Source: Streptomyces sp. P9-A4
Lineage (GTDB): Bacteria; Actinomycetota; Actinomycetes; Streptomycetales; Streptomycetaceae
Length of the DNA: 64,000 nt
Direction: 5' to 3'
Assembly: GCF_036634195.1 (NCBI RefSeq)
Contig: NZ_JAZIFY010000001.1
Span: 5,900,501-5,964,500, forward strand
The notes below the pieces were generated by a model that was given only the letters and a program-made list of their open reading frames with translations, was not told the DNA's origin and made no database searches. Made by a program: the position numbers and the translations under genes. Positions 8,001-18,937 of this stretch are shown here, piece after piece. Position 1 is the first letter of the stretch, and each line of letters opens with the position of its first letter.

Positions 8001-9932
8001 ATGAGAACTGCCCGACAGACCGCGGTGGCCACCACCCTGGTCCTCGCCGCGGCCGGCGAACTCCTCGCCACCGCACCCACCGCCTCCGCCGCGGTGACGT
8101 GTGCCTCCCCGCTGTTCAAGCGGGAGTATTTCGCCAACACCACCTTCACCGGCACCCCGAAGCGCGTCGACTGCGACAGCGCCGTCGCCGAGAGCTGGAC
8201 CGGCGCCCCCGCCTACGGCCTGCCCCGGGACCGGTTCGGCGTCCGCTGGACGGTCACCCGCGACTTCGGCTCCGGCGGCCCCTTCGCGCTGTCGGTGGCC
8301 GCCCGGGACGGCGTCCGTGTCTACCTCGACGGCGTCCGCAAGTACAGCGTGTGGACGGACCTGGCCACCGTCCGCGCCGGGACGGTCAACCTGACGATCC
8401 CGCAGGGCCGCCACACCCTCCGCGTCGACTTCGCGAACTGGACCGGGACGGCGGACGTCAAGTTCTCCTACCTGCCTCGCACCGCCGCCACCGTCGACAA
8501 GGTCCGGCCCCTCACCCCGGCCGGCTTCGCCGTCGCGTACGACCGGACCACCGGCCGCACCCGGCTCGCCTGGGCGAAGAACAAGGAGATGGACCTCGCC
8601 GGCTACCGCGTCTACCGACGCCTCGCCGGACAGACCTTCCCCGCCCGTCCGGTGGTCATCACCGGCAACGCCACCACCACCGCCACCGACACGCCCCCGG
8701 CCACCGGAGAGACCTTCGTCTACGAGCTCCGCGCCGTCGACCGCGCGGCGCACGAGTCCGTGGGCACCGCCGACCTGTCCGTCGTCACCGTCGACCGGAC
8801 CCCGCCCGCCGTGCCGTCCGGCGTCGCCGCCGCGGTCTCGGCGAGCGCGGTGACCGTACGCTGGACGGCGCCCTCGGGCGCCGCGACCTACCGCGTCCAG
8901 CGCGCCGCCGCCCCGGCCGGACCCTGGACCACCGTCGTCGAGTCCCTCGCCGGCGCGGCTTCCTACCGGGACCTCACCGCCGACTTCCATCAGCAGCAGT
9001 ACTACCGGATCGCCGCCCGCGACACGGCCGGCAACCTCTCCGCGTACTCCGCGACCGCCACCACCGGCGCCCCCGACACCACCGCCCCCGCCCCGGTCAC
9101 CGGCCTCACCGCCCAGGGCACCACCGCGGGCAACCGGATCACCTGGACGGCCCCGGCCACCACCGACACCGCCGGTTACGAGGTGTTCGCGGCGCCGGCC
9201 GGCCAGGAGGACCCGGACGGCCCCGAGCACGTCACCGGCACCTCGTACCACGACGTCCTCGCAGAGACCGGCGCCGAGACGGTCTACCAGGTCCGCGCCG
9301 TCGACCACTACGGCAACCTTTCGGCCGCGACGGAGGTGAGCACCAGCCGGCCCACGCCGGCCGCCGTCCCCGCGCCTCTGATGGAGCGCGCCGCGCCGAG
9401 CGACCTCCACAACGAGATAACGTTCCGCCCCGGCGGCCCGGACGCCGTCACCGGCTACCGCGTCTACCGGCGCTCGAACACCTCGTCCGCCTGGACACCG
9501 GTCGACACCACGGCCCCGTACACCTTCACCGGCACCGACCGCGGCGCACCGCTGGGCCGCGCGTACTACTACGTGGTGGCCCTGGACGCCGACGGCAACG
9601 AAGGCCCCCCGTCCGCCACGGCCGAGACCGTCCGCGACCGCCCGGTCCTGACGGCGCCGCTGTCCGCGCCCAGTCTGACCGTCGTCCAGGACGTCCGGAT
9701 CGCCGTCGTCGTCGACGTGAAGCCGGCGGACGCGGACCGGGGCAAGGGCATCACGGGCTACGAGTGGAGCTTCTCCTGCACGGACGGCGGCCGGCACAGG
9801 ACGACGGGCGAGACCGCCCGCATACAGGCGTCCGTCCCTTACGCCGGCCCCTGCGACCTGTGGGTCCGAGCGATCGGCCACTACGGAAGCACGGGAACCG
9901 CCGCGTACCAGGACTTCTTCTGGACCAGGTGA
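8001..9932 (+). CDS. Secreted PA14 / fibronectin type III multidomain protein
   Basis: A 643-residue exported protein. A Sec signal peptide (MRTARQ, hydrophobic core, cleavage near PTASAA) covers ~1-32. A PA14-like domain follows at ~40-150 (FKREYFANTTFTGTP, then VRVYLDGVRKYSVW). Four fibronectin type III repeats then occupy ~165-550, each with a WTAP or WAKN strand and a YRVYRR or YYRIAARD strand. A C-terminal module holds two cysteines (SFSCTDGG, AGPCDLWV). PA14 and FnIII modules usually bind carbohydrate or space out catalytic domains, but no catalytic domain is visible. ATG 8001 is preceded by GAAGGAA. It may be a stand-alone extracellular adhesion or carbohydrate-binding protein. Confidence 0.8.
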   Translation: MRTARQTAVATTLVLAAAGELLATAPTASAAVTCASPLFKREYFANTTFTGTPKRVDCDSAVAESWTGAPAYGLPRDRFGVRWTVTRDFGSGGPFALSVAARDGVRVYLDGVRKYSVWTDLATVRAGTVNLTIPQGRHTLRVDFANWTGTADVKFSYLPRTAATVDKVRPLTPAGFAVAYDRTTGRTRLAWAKNKEMDLAGYRVYRRLAGQTFPARPVVITGNATTTATDTPPATGETFVYELRAVDRAAHESVGTADLSVVTVDRTPPAVPSGVAAAVSASAVTVRWTAPSGAATYRVQRAAAPAGPWTTVVESLAGAASYRDLTADFHQQQYYRIAARDTAGNLSAYSATATTGAPDTTAPAPVTGLTAQGTTAGNRITWTAPATTDTAGYEVFAAPAGQEDPDGPEHVTGTSYHDVLAETGAETVYQVRAVDHYGNLSAATEVSTSRPTPAAVPAPLMERAAPSDLHNEITFRPGGPDAVTGYRVYRRSNTSSAWTPVDTTAPYTFTGTDRGAPLGRAYYYVVALDADGNEGPPSATAETVRDRPVLTAPLSAPSLTVVQDVRIAVVVDVKPADADRGKGITGYEWSFSCTDGGRHRTTGETARIQASVPYAGPCDLWVRAIGHYGSTGTAAYQDFFWTR

Positions 9933-9954
9933 GACAACGGACGGCTGTGTGACG

Positions 9955-9994
9955 CGAACGGCCCCCACCCCGAGGAGGGGGTGGGGGCCGTTCG
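9955..9994. terminator. Bidirectional hairpin terminator
   Basis: Perfect 17-bp arms at 9955-9971 and 9978-9994 enclose a 6-base loop. It lies between the convergent FnIII gene (stop 9932) and the murA-like gene (stop 10007). It can serve both genes. Confidence 0.85.
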
Positions 9995-10006
9995 TGCGCC
10001 GAAGGC

Positions 10007-11536
10007 TCAGATATCCCTGAAGATCTCGATCTGCGCGCCGATCGAGTTCAGGCGTTCCGCCAGGTCCTCGTAGCCGCGGTTGATGACGTAGACGTTGCGG
10101 AGGACCGAGGTGCCCTCCGCCGCCATCATCGCGAGGAGGACGACCACCGCCGGGCGGAGGGCCGGGGGGCACATCATCTCGGCGGCGCGCCAGCGGGTGG
10201 GGCCCTCGACCAGGACGCGGTGGGGGTCCAGGAGCTGGAGGCGGCCGCCCAGGCGGTTGAGATCGGTGAGGTAGATCGCGCGGTTGTCGTAGACCCAGTC
10301 GTGGATGAGGGTCTTGCCCTGGGCCGTGGCCGCGATGGCCGCGAAGAACGGGACGTTGTCGATGTTCAGGCCGGGGAACGGCATCGGGTGGATCTTGTCG
10401 ATCGGCGCCTCCAGCTTGGAGGGGCGGACCGTCAGGTCGACCAGGCGGGTGCGGCCGTTGTCCGCCGCGTACTCGGCCGAGCGGTCGTGGTCGAGGCCCA
10501 TCTCCTCCAGGACCGCGAGCTCGATCTCCATGAACTCGATCGGGACCCGGCGGATGGTCAGTTCGGATTCCGTGACGACCGCCGCGGCCAGCAGGCTCAT
10601 CGCCTCGACCGGATCCTCCGAGGGGGAGTAGTCGACGTCCACGTCGATCTGGGGCACGCCGTGCACGGTCAGCGTGGTGGTGCCGATCCCGTCGACCCGT
10701 ACGCCGAGCGCCTCCAGGAAGAAGCACAGGTCCTGGACCATGTAGTTGGAGGAGGCGTTGCGGATGACGGTCACGCCGTCGTGGCGGGCGGCCGCCAGGA
10801 GGGCGTTCTCGGTGACCGTGTCCCCGCGCTCGGTCAGCACGATCGGGCGGTCGGGGGAGGCCGAGCGCTCGACCTCGGCGTGGTAGATGCCCTCGGTGGC
10901 GGTGACCTCGAGGCCGAAGCGGCGCAGCGCGATCATGTGCGGCTCGATGGTGCGCGTACCGAGGTCACAGCCTCCGGCGTACGGCAGCTTGAAGCGGTCC
11001 ATGCGGTGCAGCAGCGGGCCGAGGAACATGATGATCGAGCGGGTGCGGATCGCGGCCTCGGCGTCGATGGACTCCATGTCCAGCTCGGCGGGCGGCACGA
11101 TCTCCAGGTCGACGCCGTCGTTGATCCAGCGGGTGCGGACGCCGATGGAGCCCAGGACCTCCAGGAGCCGGAAGACCTCCTCGATGCGGGCGACGCGGCG
11201 CAGGACGGTGCGGCCCTTGTTGAGGAGGGAGGCGCAGAGCAGCGCGACGCAGGCGTTCTTGCTGGTCTTGACGTCGATCGCGCCGGAGAGCCGGCGGCGG
11301 CCGACGACCCGGAGGTGCATGGGTCCCGCGTAGCCCAGGGACACGATCTCGCTGTCGAGGGCCTCGCCGATCCGGGCGATCATCTCAAGGCTGATGTTCT
11401 GGTTGCCGCGCTCGATCCGGTTGACGGCGCTCTGGCTCGTGGCCAGTGCCTCGGCGAGCTGCGTCTGTGTCCAGCCCCGGTGCTGACGGGCGTCACGGAT
11501 GAGCTTGCCGATGCGTACGAGGTAGTCGTCTGCCAT
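10007..11536 (-). CDS. murA2: XRE helix-turn-helix fused to MurA-like enolpyruvyl transferase
   Basis: A 509-residue protein of two parts. Residues ~5-65 form an XRE helix-turn-helix (TQTQLAEALATSQSAVNRIERG). Residues ~75-509 form a UDP-N-acetylglucosamine 1-carboxyvinyltransferase fold. MurA transfers enolpyruvate from PEP to UDP-GlcNAc in the first step of peptidoglycan synthesis. Cys190 in AGGCDLGTR aligns with the MurA catalytic/fosfomycin Cys, and TSKNA replaces the usual GAKNA of the PEP site, so activity is possible. Streptomyces carry a second, stand-alone murA elsewhere (known). The HTH suggests the enzyme also binds DNA, perhaps reporting precursor status. A dyad of the right size for an XRE site lies 10-29 bp before its own start. 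Confidence 0.85.
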   Translation of the reverse strand: MADDYLVRIGKLIRDARQHRGWTQTQLAEALATSQSAVNRIERGNQNISLEMIARIGEALDSEIVSLGYAGPMHLRVVGRRRLSGAIDVKTSKNACVALLCASLLNKGRTVLRRVARIEEVFRLLEVLGSIGVRTRWINDGVDLEIVPPAELDMESIDAEAAIRTRSIIMFLGPLLHRMDRFKLPYAGGCDLGTRTIEPHMIALRRFGLEVTATEGIYHAEVERSASPDRPIVLTERGDTVTENALLAAARHDGVTVIRNASSNYMVQDLCFFLEALGVRVDGIGTTTLTVHGVPQIDVDVDYSPSEDPVEAMSLLAAAVVTESELTIRRVPIEFMEIELAVLEEMGLDHDRSAEYAADNGRTRLVDLTVRPSKLEAPIDKIHPMPFPGLNIDNVPFFAAIAATAQGKTLIHDWVYDNRAIYLTDLNRLGGRLQLLDPHRVLVEGPTRWRAAEMMCPPALRPAVVVLLAMMAAEGTSVLRNVYVINRGYEDLAERLNSIGAQIEIFRDI

Positions 11537-11545
11537 GGCGTCACG

Positions 11546-11565
11546 TTATCTCAGATATGAGATGA
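11546..11565. promoter_or_regulatory. Operator-like dyad before the XRE-murA gene
   Basis: TTATCTC-N6-GAGATGA sits 10-29 bp upstream of the start codon at 11536. Half-sites match at 6 of 7 positions. The same arrangement, TTATCTC-N6-GAGATAA, recurs at 12066-12085 in the VOC/aconitase control region. Autoregulation by the fused HTH is an attractive but untested reading. Confidence 0.6.
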
Positions 11566-11587
11566 CACTCGCCGTTGGGGTGGGCCG

Positions 11588-11944
11588 TCAGGGTGAGAGG
11601 CCGAGCGCGGTGGGGTGACGCGGTTCGTACAGGGGGAGTTCGGTGCCGCTCGGCAGCCGTACGGCCGCGAGCAGGCCCCAGCGCTGCTCGGTGATGGCGC
11701 GTGAGATCTCGGCGCCCCGGTCCTCCAGCTCCGTCAGGGTCCGGGTGAGGTCCTCGCACATGAGGTAGACCTCGTGCCGGGGTTCGTGCGTCGTGGGGTG
11801 CACGGCGACCTCGGCGGGCGGCAGCCGGAAGACGAGCCAGCCCCCTCCGGCGTCCACGTGCTCGAAGCCGAAGACGTCCCTGAGGAACGCGCGGTCGGCC
11901 TCCGCGTCCTGGGTGTAGAGGATCACATGCGCGCCACTGAACAT
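11588..11944 (-). CDS. VOC-family (glyoxalase/bleomycin resistance-like) protein
   Basis: A 118-residue protein with the paired beta-alpha-beta-beta-beta pattern of vicinal oxygen chelate proteins: an N-terminal VILYTQDAEADRAFLRDVFGF and a second half with VYLMCEDLTRTLTELEDRGAEI and GLLAAVRLPSGTELPLYEP. ATG 11944 starts the first strand; longer upstream versions add low-complexity sequence. VOC proteins may be metalloenzymes or ligand-binding resistance proteins, and nothing in the sequence decides which. It lies on the same strand as the XRE-murA gene (51-bp gap) and diverges from aconitase. Confidence 0.75.
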   Translation of the reverse strand: MFSGAHVILYTQDAEADRAFLRDVFGFEHVDAGGGWLVFRLPPAEVAVHPTTHEPRHEVYLMCEDLTRTLTELEDRGAEISRAITEQRWGLLAAVRLPSGTELPLYEPRHPTALGLSP

Positions 11945-12063
11945 GCTCCGATCGTCGACGGCCCCCGGGGGCCCGGCAACGCGTCGGCGGCCGTACGGGT
12001 GCCGAGCGGATTCCCCGGCGGCGCGGGGGATCCGGGCATGACCACGCGGCGGGGATGCACTAG

Positions 12064-12087
12064 AGTTATCTCGACATCGAGATAACT
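12064..12087. promoter_or_regulatory. Perfect dyad in the VOC/aconitase divergent region
   Basis: Two 11-bp arms, AGTTATCTCGA and its exact complement, are separated by CA. The site is ~127 bp before the aconitase start and ~120 bp before the VOC start. It contains the TTATCTC-N6-GAGATAA core shared with 11546-11565. It is likely a repressor site for one or both divergent genes. Confidence 0.65.
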
Positions 12088-12127
12088 GCTTACGGCGCAC
12101 CGTGGCCGCCCTCCTGGTAAGGGTTAC

Positions 12128-12146
12128 CTAACTAAGCCTTACCTTA
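12128..12146. promoter_or_regulatory. Possible DmdR/IdeR iron box before aconitase
   Basis: The 19-mer CTAACTAAGCCTTACCTTA, read on the minus strand, matches the DtxR/IdeR-type consensus TTAGGTTAGGCTAACCTAA at 13 of 19 positions. It lies 68 bp upstream of the aconitase GTG. Aconitase holds a 4Fe-4S cluster and is iron-regulated in other actinobacteria, which makes the site plausible. The match is imperfect. Confidence 0.35.
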
Positions 12147-12147
12147 G

Positions 12148-14931
<2,784 letters not shown>

Positions 14932-14958
14932 CGCCTCCGGATCCGGTAGCACGAAAAG

Positions 14959-14990
14959 GGCCCCGCTCCTCGGAAGAGGAGCGGGGCCTT
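14959..14990. terminator. Bidirectional hairpin terminator
   Basis: GGCCCCGCTCCTC pairs with its complement across a GGAA loop, followed by TT on the plus strand and preceded by an A run. It serves aconitase (stop 14931) and probably the convergent FG-GAP gene (stop 15010). Confidence 0.88.
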
Positions 14991-15009
14991 CGTGTTGCCG
15001 TGGGGACGG

Positions 15010-15930
15010 TCAGAACATCAGCTTGAAGCCGTTCCAGCCGGACGTGCCGATCTTGACCTTGGTGTGGAAGGGCGCGGCGGCGTTGCCCGTGCCCTTGTAC
15101 AGCCACAGGGCACCCGCGGCGTCGCGGGCCACCAGGTCCGCGATGCCGTCGAAGTTCATGTCGCCGACGGACAGCAGGTTGTTGAAGGTGTTCCAGCCGC
15201 CACCGATGCGGATGGGGGCGGAGAAGGGCGCCTTGTAGTTGCCGGTGCCCTTGTAGAGGTACAGCACGCCCGAGCCGTTGCGCGCGACGATGTCGGCCTT
15301 GCCGTCACCCGACAGGTCACCCTTGCCGGTGATCTGGGTGTAGGCGTTCCAGCCGCCGCCGACCTTGATGCGCGGTGCGATGGTGCCGTTGTTGTAGCCG
15401 AGGTACAGCCACAGCACGCCGGCGCTGTCGCGGGCGAGCAGGTCGTCCGCGGTCCCGCCGCCGATGTTGGAGGGGGAGAAGAGGCGGTTGTAGACGCCGT
15501 AGCCGCCACCGAGGTCACGCCGGTCCTGGCTCCAGGGGCCGTAGTACAGGCGGTTGTTCTCGACGAACCAGACACCGTCCGACTCGCCGTTGTTGTTGAC
15601 GTCCGCCTGGGTGACGAACTTCTTGTACTGGAAGCCGTAGCCGGTCTTCTCGGAGGCCGTGAGGCCACCGGAGCCGGTGAGGCCGTACCCGTAGATGTCG
15701 CCGGCGTTGTTGACGCCGTACAGGGCGTTGGTCGGGGTGACCGAGGCCGTGGTCGCGGCGAAGGTGGTGGCGCGGGGCGCCGCCTGGGTGGCGCCGACGG
15801 CCTTGGCGGACGCCCCGGGCGTCTCGGCCGCCACCGCGGCCGTGGTGGTGCCCACGAGGGCGGCGGTGATCGCAGCGACGGTGACGCGGGACAGGAAGCC
15901 CGTGCGCTTCAGGCCAGAAGACTTGGCCAC
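15010..15930 (-). CDS. Secreted FG-GAP/VCBS repeat protein
   Basis: A 306-residue exported protein. The signal peptide (residues ~1-38: AKSSGLKRTGFLSRVTVAAITAALVG, ending AVAAE) precedes about five FG-GAP-type beta-propeller blades. The repeated unit is of the form GDLSGDGKADIVARNGSGVLYLYKG, with Ca-binding-like Asp-rich loops (DVNNNGESDG, DLSGDGKAD, DMNFDGIAD). Such propellers occur in many Streptomyces secreted proteins; their ligands are mostly unknown. GTG 15930 is preceded by GGAG at correct spacing. An inverted repeat at 15961-16006 lies in the leader. Confidence 0.8.
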   Translation of the reverse strand: MAKSSGLKRTGFLSRVTVAAITAALVGTTTAAVAAETPGASAKAVGATQAAPRATTFAATTASVTPTNALYGVNNAGDIYGYGLTGSGGLTASEKTGYGFQYKKFVTQADVNNNGESDGVWFVENNRLYYGPWSQDRRDLGGGYGVYNRLFSPSNIGGGTADDLLARDSAGVLWLYLGYNNGTIAPRIKVGGGWNAYTQITGKGDLSGDGKADIVARNGSGVLYLYKGTGNYKAPFSAPIRIGGGWNTFNNLLSVGDMNFDGIADLVARDAAGALWLYKGTGNAAAPFHTKVKIGTSGWNGFKLMF

Positions 15931-15960
15931 GTAGTACTCCAGATCCGAGTGGAATGAGGC

Positions 15961-16006
15961 AGGTCCCACCGCGCGTCCGTCGCGAAGGAGGGAAGCGGTG
16001 GGACCT
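15961..16006. promoter_or_regulatory. 12-bp inverted repeat in the FG-GAP gene leader
   Basis: AGGTCCCACCGC (15961-15972) is exactly complementary to 15995-16006, with a 22-base loop. It begins 31 bp upstream of the start at 15930. It could form an mRNA hairpin or act as a DNA dyad. Confidence 0.5.
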
Positions 16007-16271
16007 CTATGATCCCGGATCGCCCTTACAGAACCTTCACCGGGCAGGGGGTCTGTGACACAACTGTTTCGATCCCGGCTGTATGTCTGCTTTGCCTCGT
16101 TCGTGTTCACGTGCGGGGGAGAGCGTCGTGTCGTGCCTCCAGTACGGGTAGTTCTGAGGTGCTGTCAAGAGTGTTGCGAAGCCAATGCTTGGACGAAACG
16201 CCGCAGATCGCGCCTGCTTATCCCGGAGGTCTCAACTCGGGAAAGATGGCCGTCGAAACCTGCTTACGATC

Positions 16272-16304
16272 TTGCTCAGGTGAAGGGAAGTGGACTATAC
16301 CTGT
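16272..16304 (+). promoter_or_regulatory. ngcE promoter with overlapping DasR (dre-like) site
   Basis: TTGCTC (16272-16277), an 18-base spacer and TATACC (16296-16301) make a sigma-70-type promoter. AGTGGACTATACCTGT (16289-16304) overlaps the -10 and matches the published dre consensus A(G/C)TGGTCTAGACCA(G/C)T at 13 of 16 positions. DasR is the GntR-family N-acetylglucosamine regulator of Streptomyces. Its binding here would block the promoter until amino-sugar phosphates release it. The start codon is ~155 bp downstream. Confidence 0.6.
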
Positions 16305-16457
16305 CGGCGTCCAGTCAGTCGTTTCCATCACACGACGGCCCGACGCCTGCACGACCCGGCTGCAAATGACCGCGGTGGCGGGGCCCTTCGCCTGTGGCGA
16401 GCGAGTACGGGCGACCGGTACACCGCCTGAGTCCTGAATGAAGGCGAGGACTTGAGC

Positions 16458-17900
16458 ATGGGATCCACCTCCGCACACACCAATGAGGGCCTTGGCCGTC
16501 GCGATCTGATCAAGCGTTCTGCCGCTATCGGTCTGATCTCCGTACCGACGATGGGCTTCCTCTCCGCATGTGCGAGCAGTGACAGCGGTGGCAACGGAAA
16601 GGTCGAGAAGGGCACGAAGTCCGAAAAGAACCCGCTCGGGGTGAACGAGTCGGCACCGCTCGATTTCGTCCTCTTCGACGGCGGATTCGGACAGCAGTAC
16701 GCCAAGGACGCGGTCAAGGTCTACGAGACCAATTACCCCAAGGCGACCGTCAAGTTCACCCCCACCCAGAAGATCACCACCACGCTCCAGCCCCGCTTCA
16801 ACGGCGGCAACCCGCCGGACCTCATCGACAACTCGGGCGCCGAGCAGATGGACATGGGTGTCCTCGTCGGCCAGAAGCAGCTCGCTGACCTCACCCCGCT
16901 CCTCGACGCGCCGTCCGTCGACGACCCGTCCAAGAAGGTCCGCGACACCCTGCGGCCCGGCATCGTCGAGATGGGCCAGTTCGACGGCGAGCAGTGCTGG
17001 ATTCTCAACTACGCCTACACCGTCTACGGCGTCTGGTACTCGCAGAAGCTCCTCGACTCGCTCGACGCGAAGTACCCCGAGACCTGGGACGAGATGCTGG
17101 CCGTCTGCGAGAAGGCCAAGCGGAAGGGCATCGCGGGCTGGACGTACGCGGGCAAGCACCCGTACTACGTCCCGTTCTCGCTCTACCCGATGATCGGCAA
17201 GGTCGGTGGCCGCGAGGTCCTGGACGCCATCGACAACCTGGAGCCGAAGGCCTGGGAGCACCCCGCGGTCAAGGCCTGCTTCGAGGCGTACTACGAGCTC
17301 GTCCAGAAGGGCTACATCCTCAAGGGCACGCCCGGCCTGGACCACATCCAGTCGCAGACCGCCTGGACCGAGGGCAAGGCGCTGTTCATCCCGAACGGCT
17401 CCTGGGTCGAGAACGAGGCCGCGAAGACCATGCCGGCCGACTTCGGCCTGTCCGTCTCCGCCCCGACCGGCATCGACGCCTCGGACAAGTTGCCGTTCGG
17501 CACCATCTGGGCGGCCGGCGGTGAGCCCTTCATCGTCCCGGCGAAGGCGGCCAACGCCGAGGGCGGCATGGAGCAGCTGCGCATCATGCTCAGCGAGTCG
17601 TCCTCCAAGAACTTCACGCAGTCCGTGAAGTCCCTGACGGCCCTCAACGGCGGCACCGACGGCATCGAGCTGTCCCCGGGTCTCAAGTCCGGTGTGGCGG
17701 CCCTGGAGAAGGCCGGCCAGAACGTCGTCAACCCGCGCCTGCAGGACTGGTACGTCGCCCTCCAGAAGGAGAAGATCGGCGTCGCCGGCATCGGCGAGAT
17801 GATGGCCGGCCGCGCGACCCCGGCCGAGACGATCAAGAAGATCCAGAAGTACGCCGACGAGGCGGCCAAGGACTCCTCGATCAAGCACTACAAGCACTAG
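16458..17900 (+). CDS. ngcE: N-acetylglucosamine / chitobiose ABC transporter lipoprotein
   Basis: A 480-residue solute-binding protein. The N-terminus has a twin-arginine (GRRDLIKRS), a hydrophobic core and lipobox FLSAC, so it is an exported lipoprotein. The mature part has the CUT1 binding-protein pattern (QYAKDAVKVYETNYPKATVKF near the N-terminus, NGSWVENEAAKTMP in the middle). ATG 16458 is used because AGGCGAGGA lies 7 bases upstream; TTG 16452 is too close. Name and role rest on the arrangement with two permeases and rok7B7, which matches S. coelicolor ngcEFG. It should capture GlcNAc or N,N'-diacetylchitobiose from chitin. Confidence 0.85.
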   Translation: MGSTSAHTNEGLGRRDLIKRSAAIGLISVPTMGFLSACASSDSGGNGKVEKGTKSEKNPLGVNESAPLDFVLFDGGFGQQYAKDAVKVYETNYPKATVKFTPTQKITTTLQPRFNGGNPPDLIDNSGAEQMDMGVLVGQKQLADLTPLLDAPSVDDPSKKVRDTLRPGIVEMGQFDGEQCWILNYAYTVYGVWYSQKLLDSLDAKYPETWDEMLAVCEKAKRKGIAGWTYAGKHPYYVPFSLYPMIGKVGGREVLDAIDNLEPKAWEHPAVKACFEAYYELVQKGYILKGTPGLDHIQSQTAWTEGKALFIPNGSWVENEAAKTMPADFGLSVSAPTGIDASDKLPFGTIWAAGGEPFIVPAKAANAEGGMEQLRIMLSESSSKNFTQSVKSLTALNGGTDGIELSPGLKSGVAALEKAGQNVVNPRLQDWYVALQKEKIGVAGIGEMMAGRATPAETIKKIQKYADEAAKDSSIKHYKH

Positions 17901-17909
17901 TGGGACAGT

Positions 17910-17948
17910 GCCGGGGCCCCTTCCCGCCGACCGGGAGCGGGCCCCGGC
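17910..17948 (+). terminator. Intercistronic hairpin between ngcE and ngcF
   Basis: GCCGGGGCCC (17910-17919) pairs with 17939-17948 in the 107-bp gap. There is no U tract. It probably stabilises the ngcE message or partly terminates transcription, so that binding protein exceeds permease. Confidence 0.5.
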
Positions 17949-18007
17949 CACTTCGCGCGCGGCAGCAGCGGCGCGCCTGGCGCGGGAAAGATCGGGGTCG
18001 GTAGGAA

Positions 18008-18937
18008 ATGCAACACGGCAAGTACCGTTTCATCGTGGGGTTCCTGGCGGCCCCCCTCGCGCTCTACGCGCTCTTCGTCATCTGGCCGTTCATCCAGTCG
18101 ATCTACTACTCGTTCACGGACTGGACCGGGCTGAGTCCCGAATTCGGGATGGTCGGATTCGACAACTACAGTCGGATGCTGGACGACGAGATCTTCTGGA
18201 AGTCGTTCCAGCACAGTCTGATCCTCGCGCTGGTGCTGCCGCTGGTGACCGTCGGCCTCGCACTTTTCTTCGCCTTCATGCTGAATGTCGGCGGTCGGCG
18301 CCGCAGGGGTGCCGCCATCGCGGGTGTGCGCGGATCATCTTTCTACAAGATCGTCTATTTCTTCCCGCAGGTGCTGTCGATCGCGATCGTGGCGCTGCTC
18401 TTCCAGTTCGCGTACAACCCCAATAGCGGAGCCATTAACTCCGTTTTGAAGGGTGTCGGCCTCGGCAGCATCCAGCCCGACTGGCTCGGCGATCCGGACC
18501 TCGCACTCATCTGCGTGATGGTGGTTCTCGTCTGGTCCACCGTCGGATTCTTCGTCGTCCTCTTCTCGGCCGGCATGGCGTCCATTCCGCGGGACTTCTA
18601 CGAAGCCGCCCTGCTCGACGGCGCCAGCCGGTTCACCACGTTCTTCAAGATCACGCTGCCGCTGCTCTGGGACACCGTGCAGTCGGGCTGGATCTACATG
18701 GGCATCCTCGCGCTCGGCGCGGAATCCTTCGCCGTCGTCCAGATCATGACCGTCGGTCCCTCCGGCGGCGGGCCCGACTACTCCACCATCGTCCTTCCGC
18801 TGTACGTGTACCAGAAGGCGTTCCGGGACGGTCAGGCCGCCTACGCAACGACCATCGGTGTCGCGCTCCTCGTCCTCACGCTGGCCTTCGCGGCCGTCGT
18901 GACGAAGCTGGGCCGGCGCGAGCGGCTGGAGTTCTGA
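18008..18937 (+). CDS. ngcF: Carbohydrate ABC transporter permease
   Basis: A 309-residue inner-membrane protein with six hydrophobic helices. It starts with FIVGFLAAPLALYALFVIWPFIQSIYYSFTDW, typical of MalF-type CUT1 permeases, and carries the EAA loop EAALLDGASRFTTFFKITLPLL at ~197-218 that contacts the ATPase. It shares one base with the downstream permease gene. Together with NgcG it forms the channel for the sugar captured by NgcE. No ATPase gene is in the operon. Confidence 0.87.
   Translation: MQHGKYRFIVGFLAAPLALYALFVIWPFIQSIYYSFTDWTGLSPEFGMVGFDNYSRMLDDEIFWKSFQHSLILALVLPLVTVGLALFFAFMLNVGGRRRRGAAIAGVRGSSFYKIVYFFPQVLSIAIVALLFQFAYNPNSGAINSVLKGVGLGSIQPDWLGDPDLALICVMVVLVWSTVGFFVVLFSAGMASIPRDFYEAALLDGASRFTTFFKITLPLLWDTVQSGWIYMGILALGAESFAVVQIMTVGPSGGGPDYSTIVLPLYVYQKAFRDGQAAYATTIGVALLVLTLAFAAVVTKLGRRERLEF

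Larger units (their letters stand above)
15931..16457. other. 527-bp intergenic region between the FG-GAP gene and ngcE
   Basis: This divergent region holds a 12-bp inverted repeat (15961-16006) close to the FG-GAP gene and a promoter with an overlapping DasR-like site (16272-16304) close to ngcE. The middle (~16010-16270) is lower in GC than its surroundings and shows no convincing gene on either strand. Confidence 0.6.

Noticed and set aside
16009..16437. Small frames in the gap before ngcE
   Set aside because: They overlap the ngcE promoter/dre region, lack ribosome sites and have irregular codon use.
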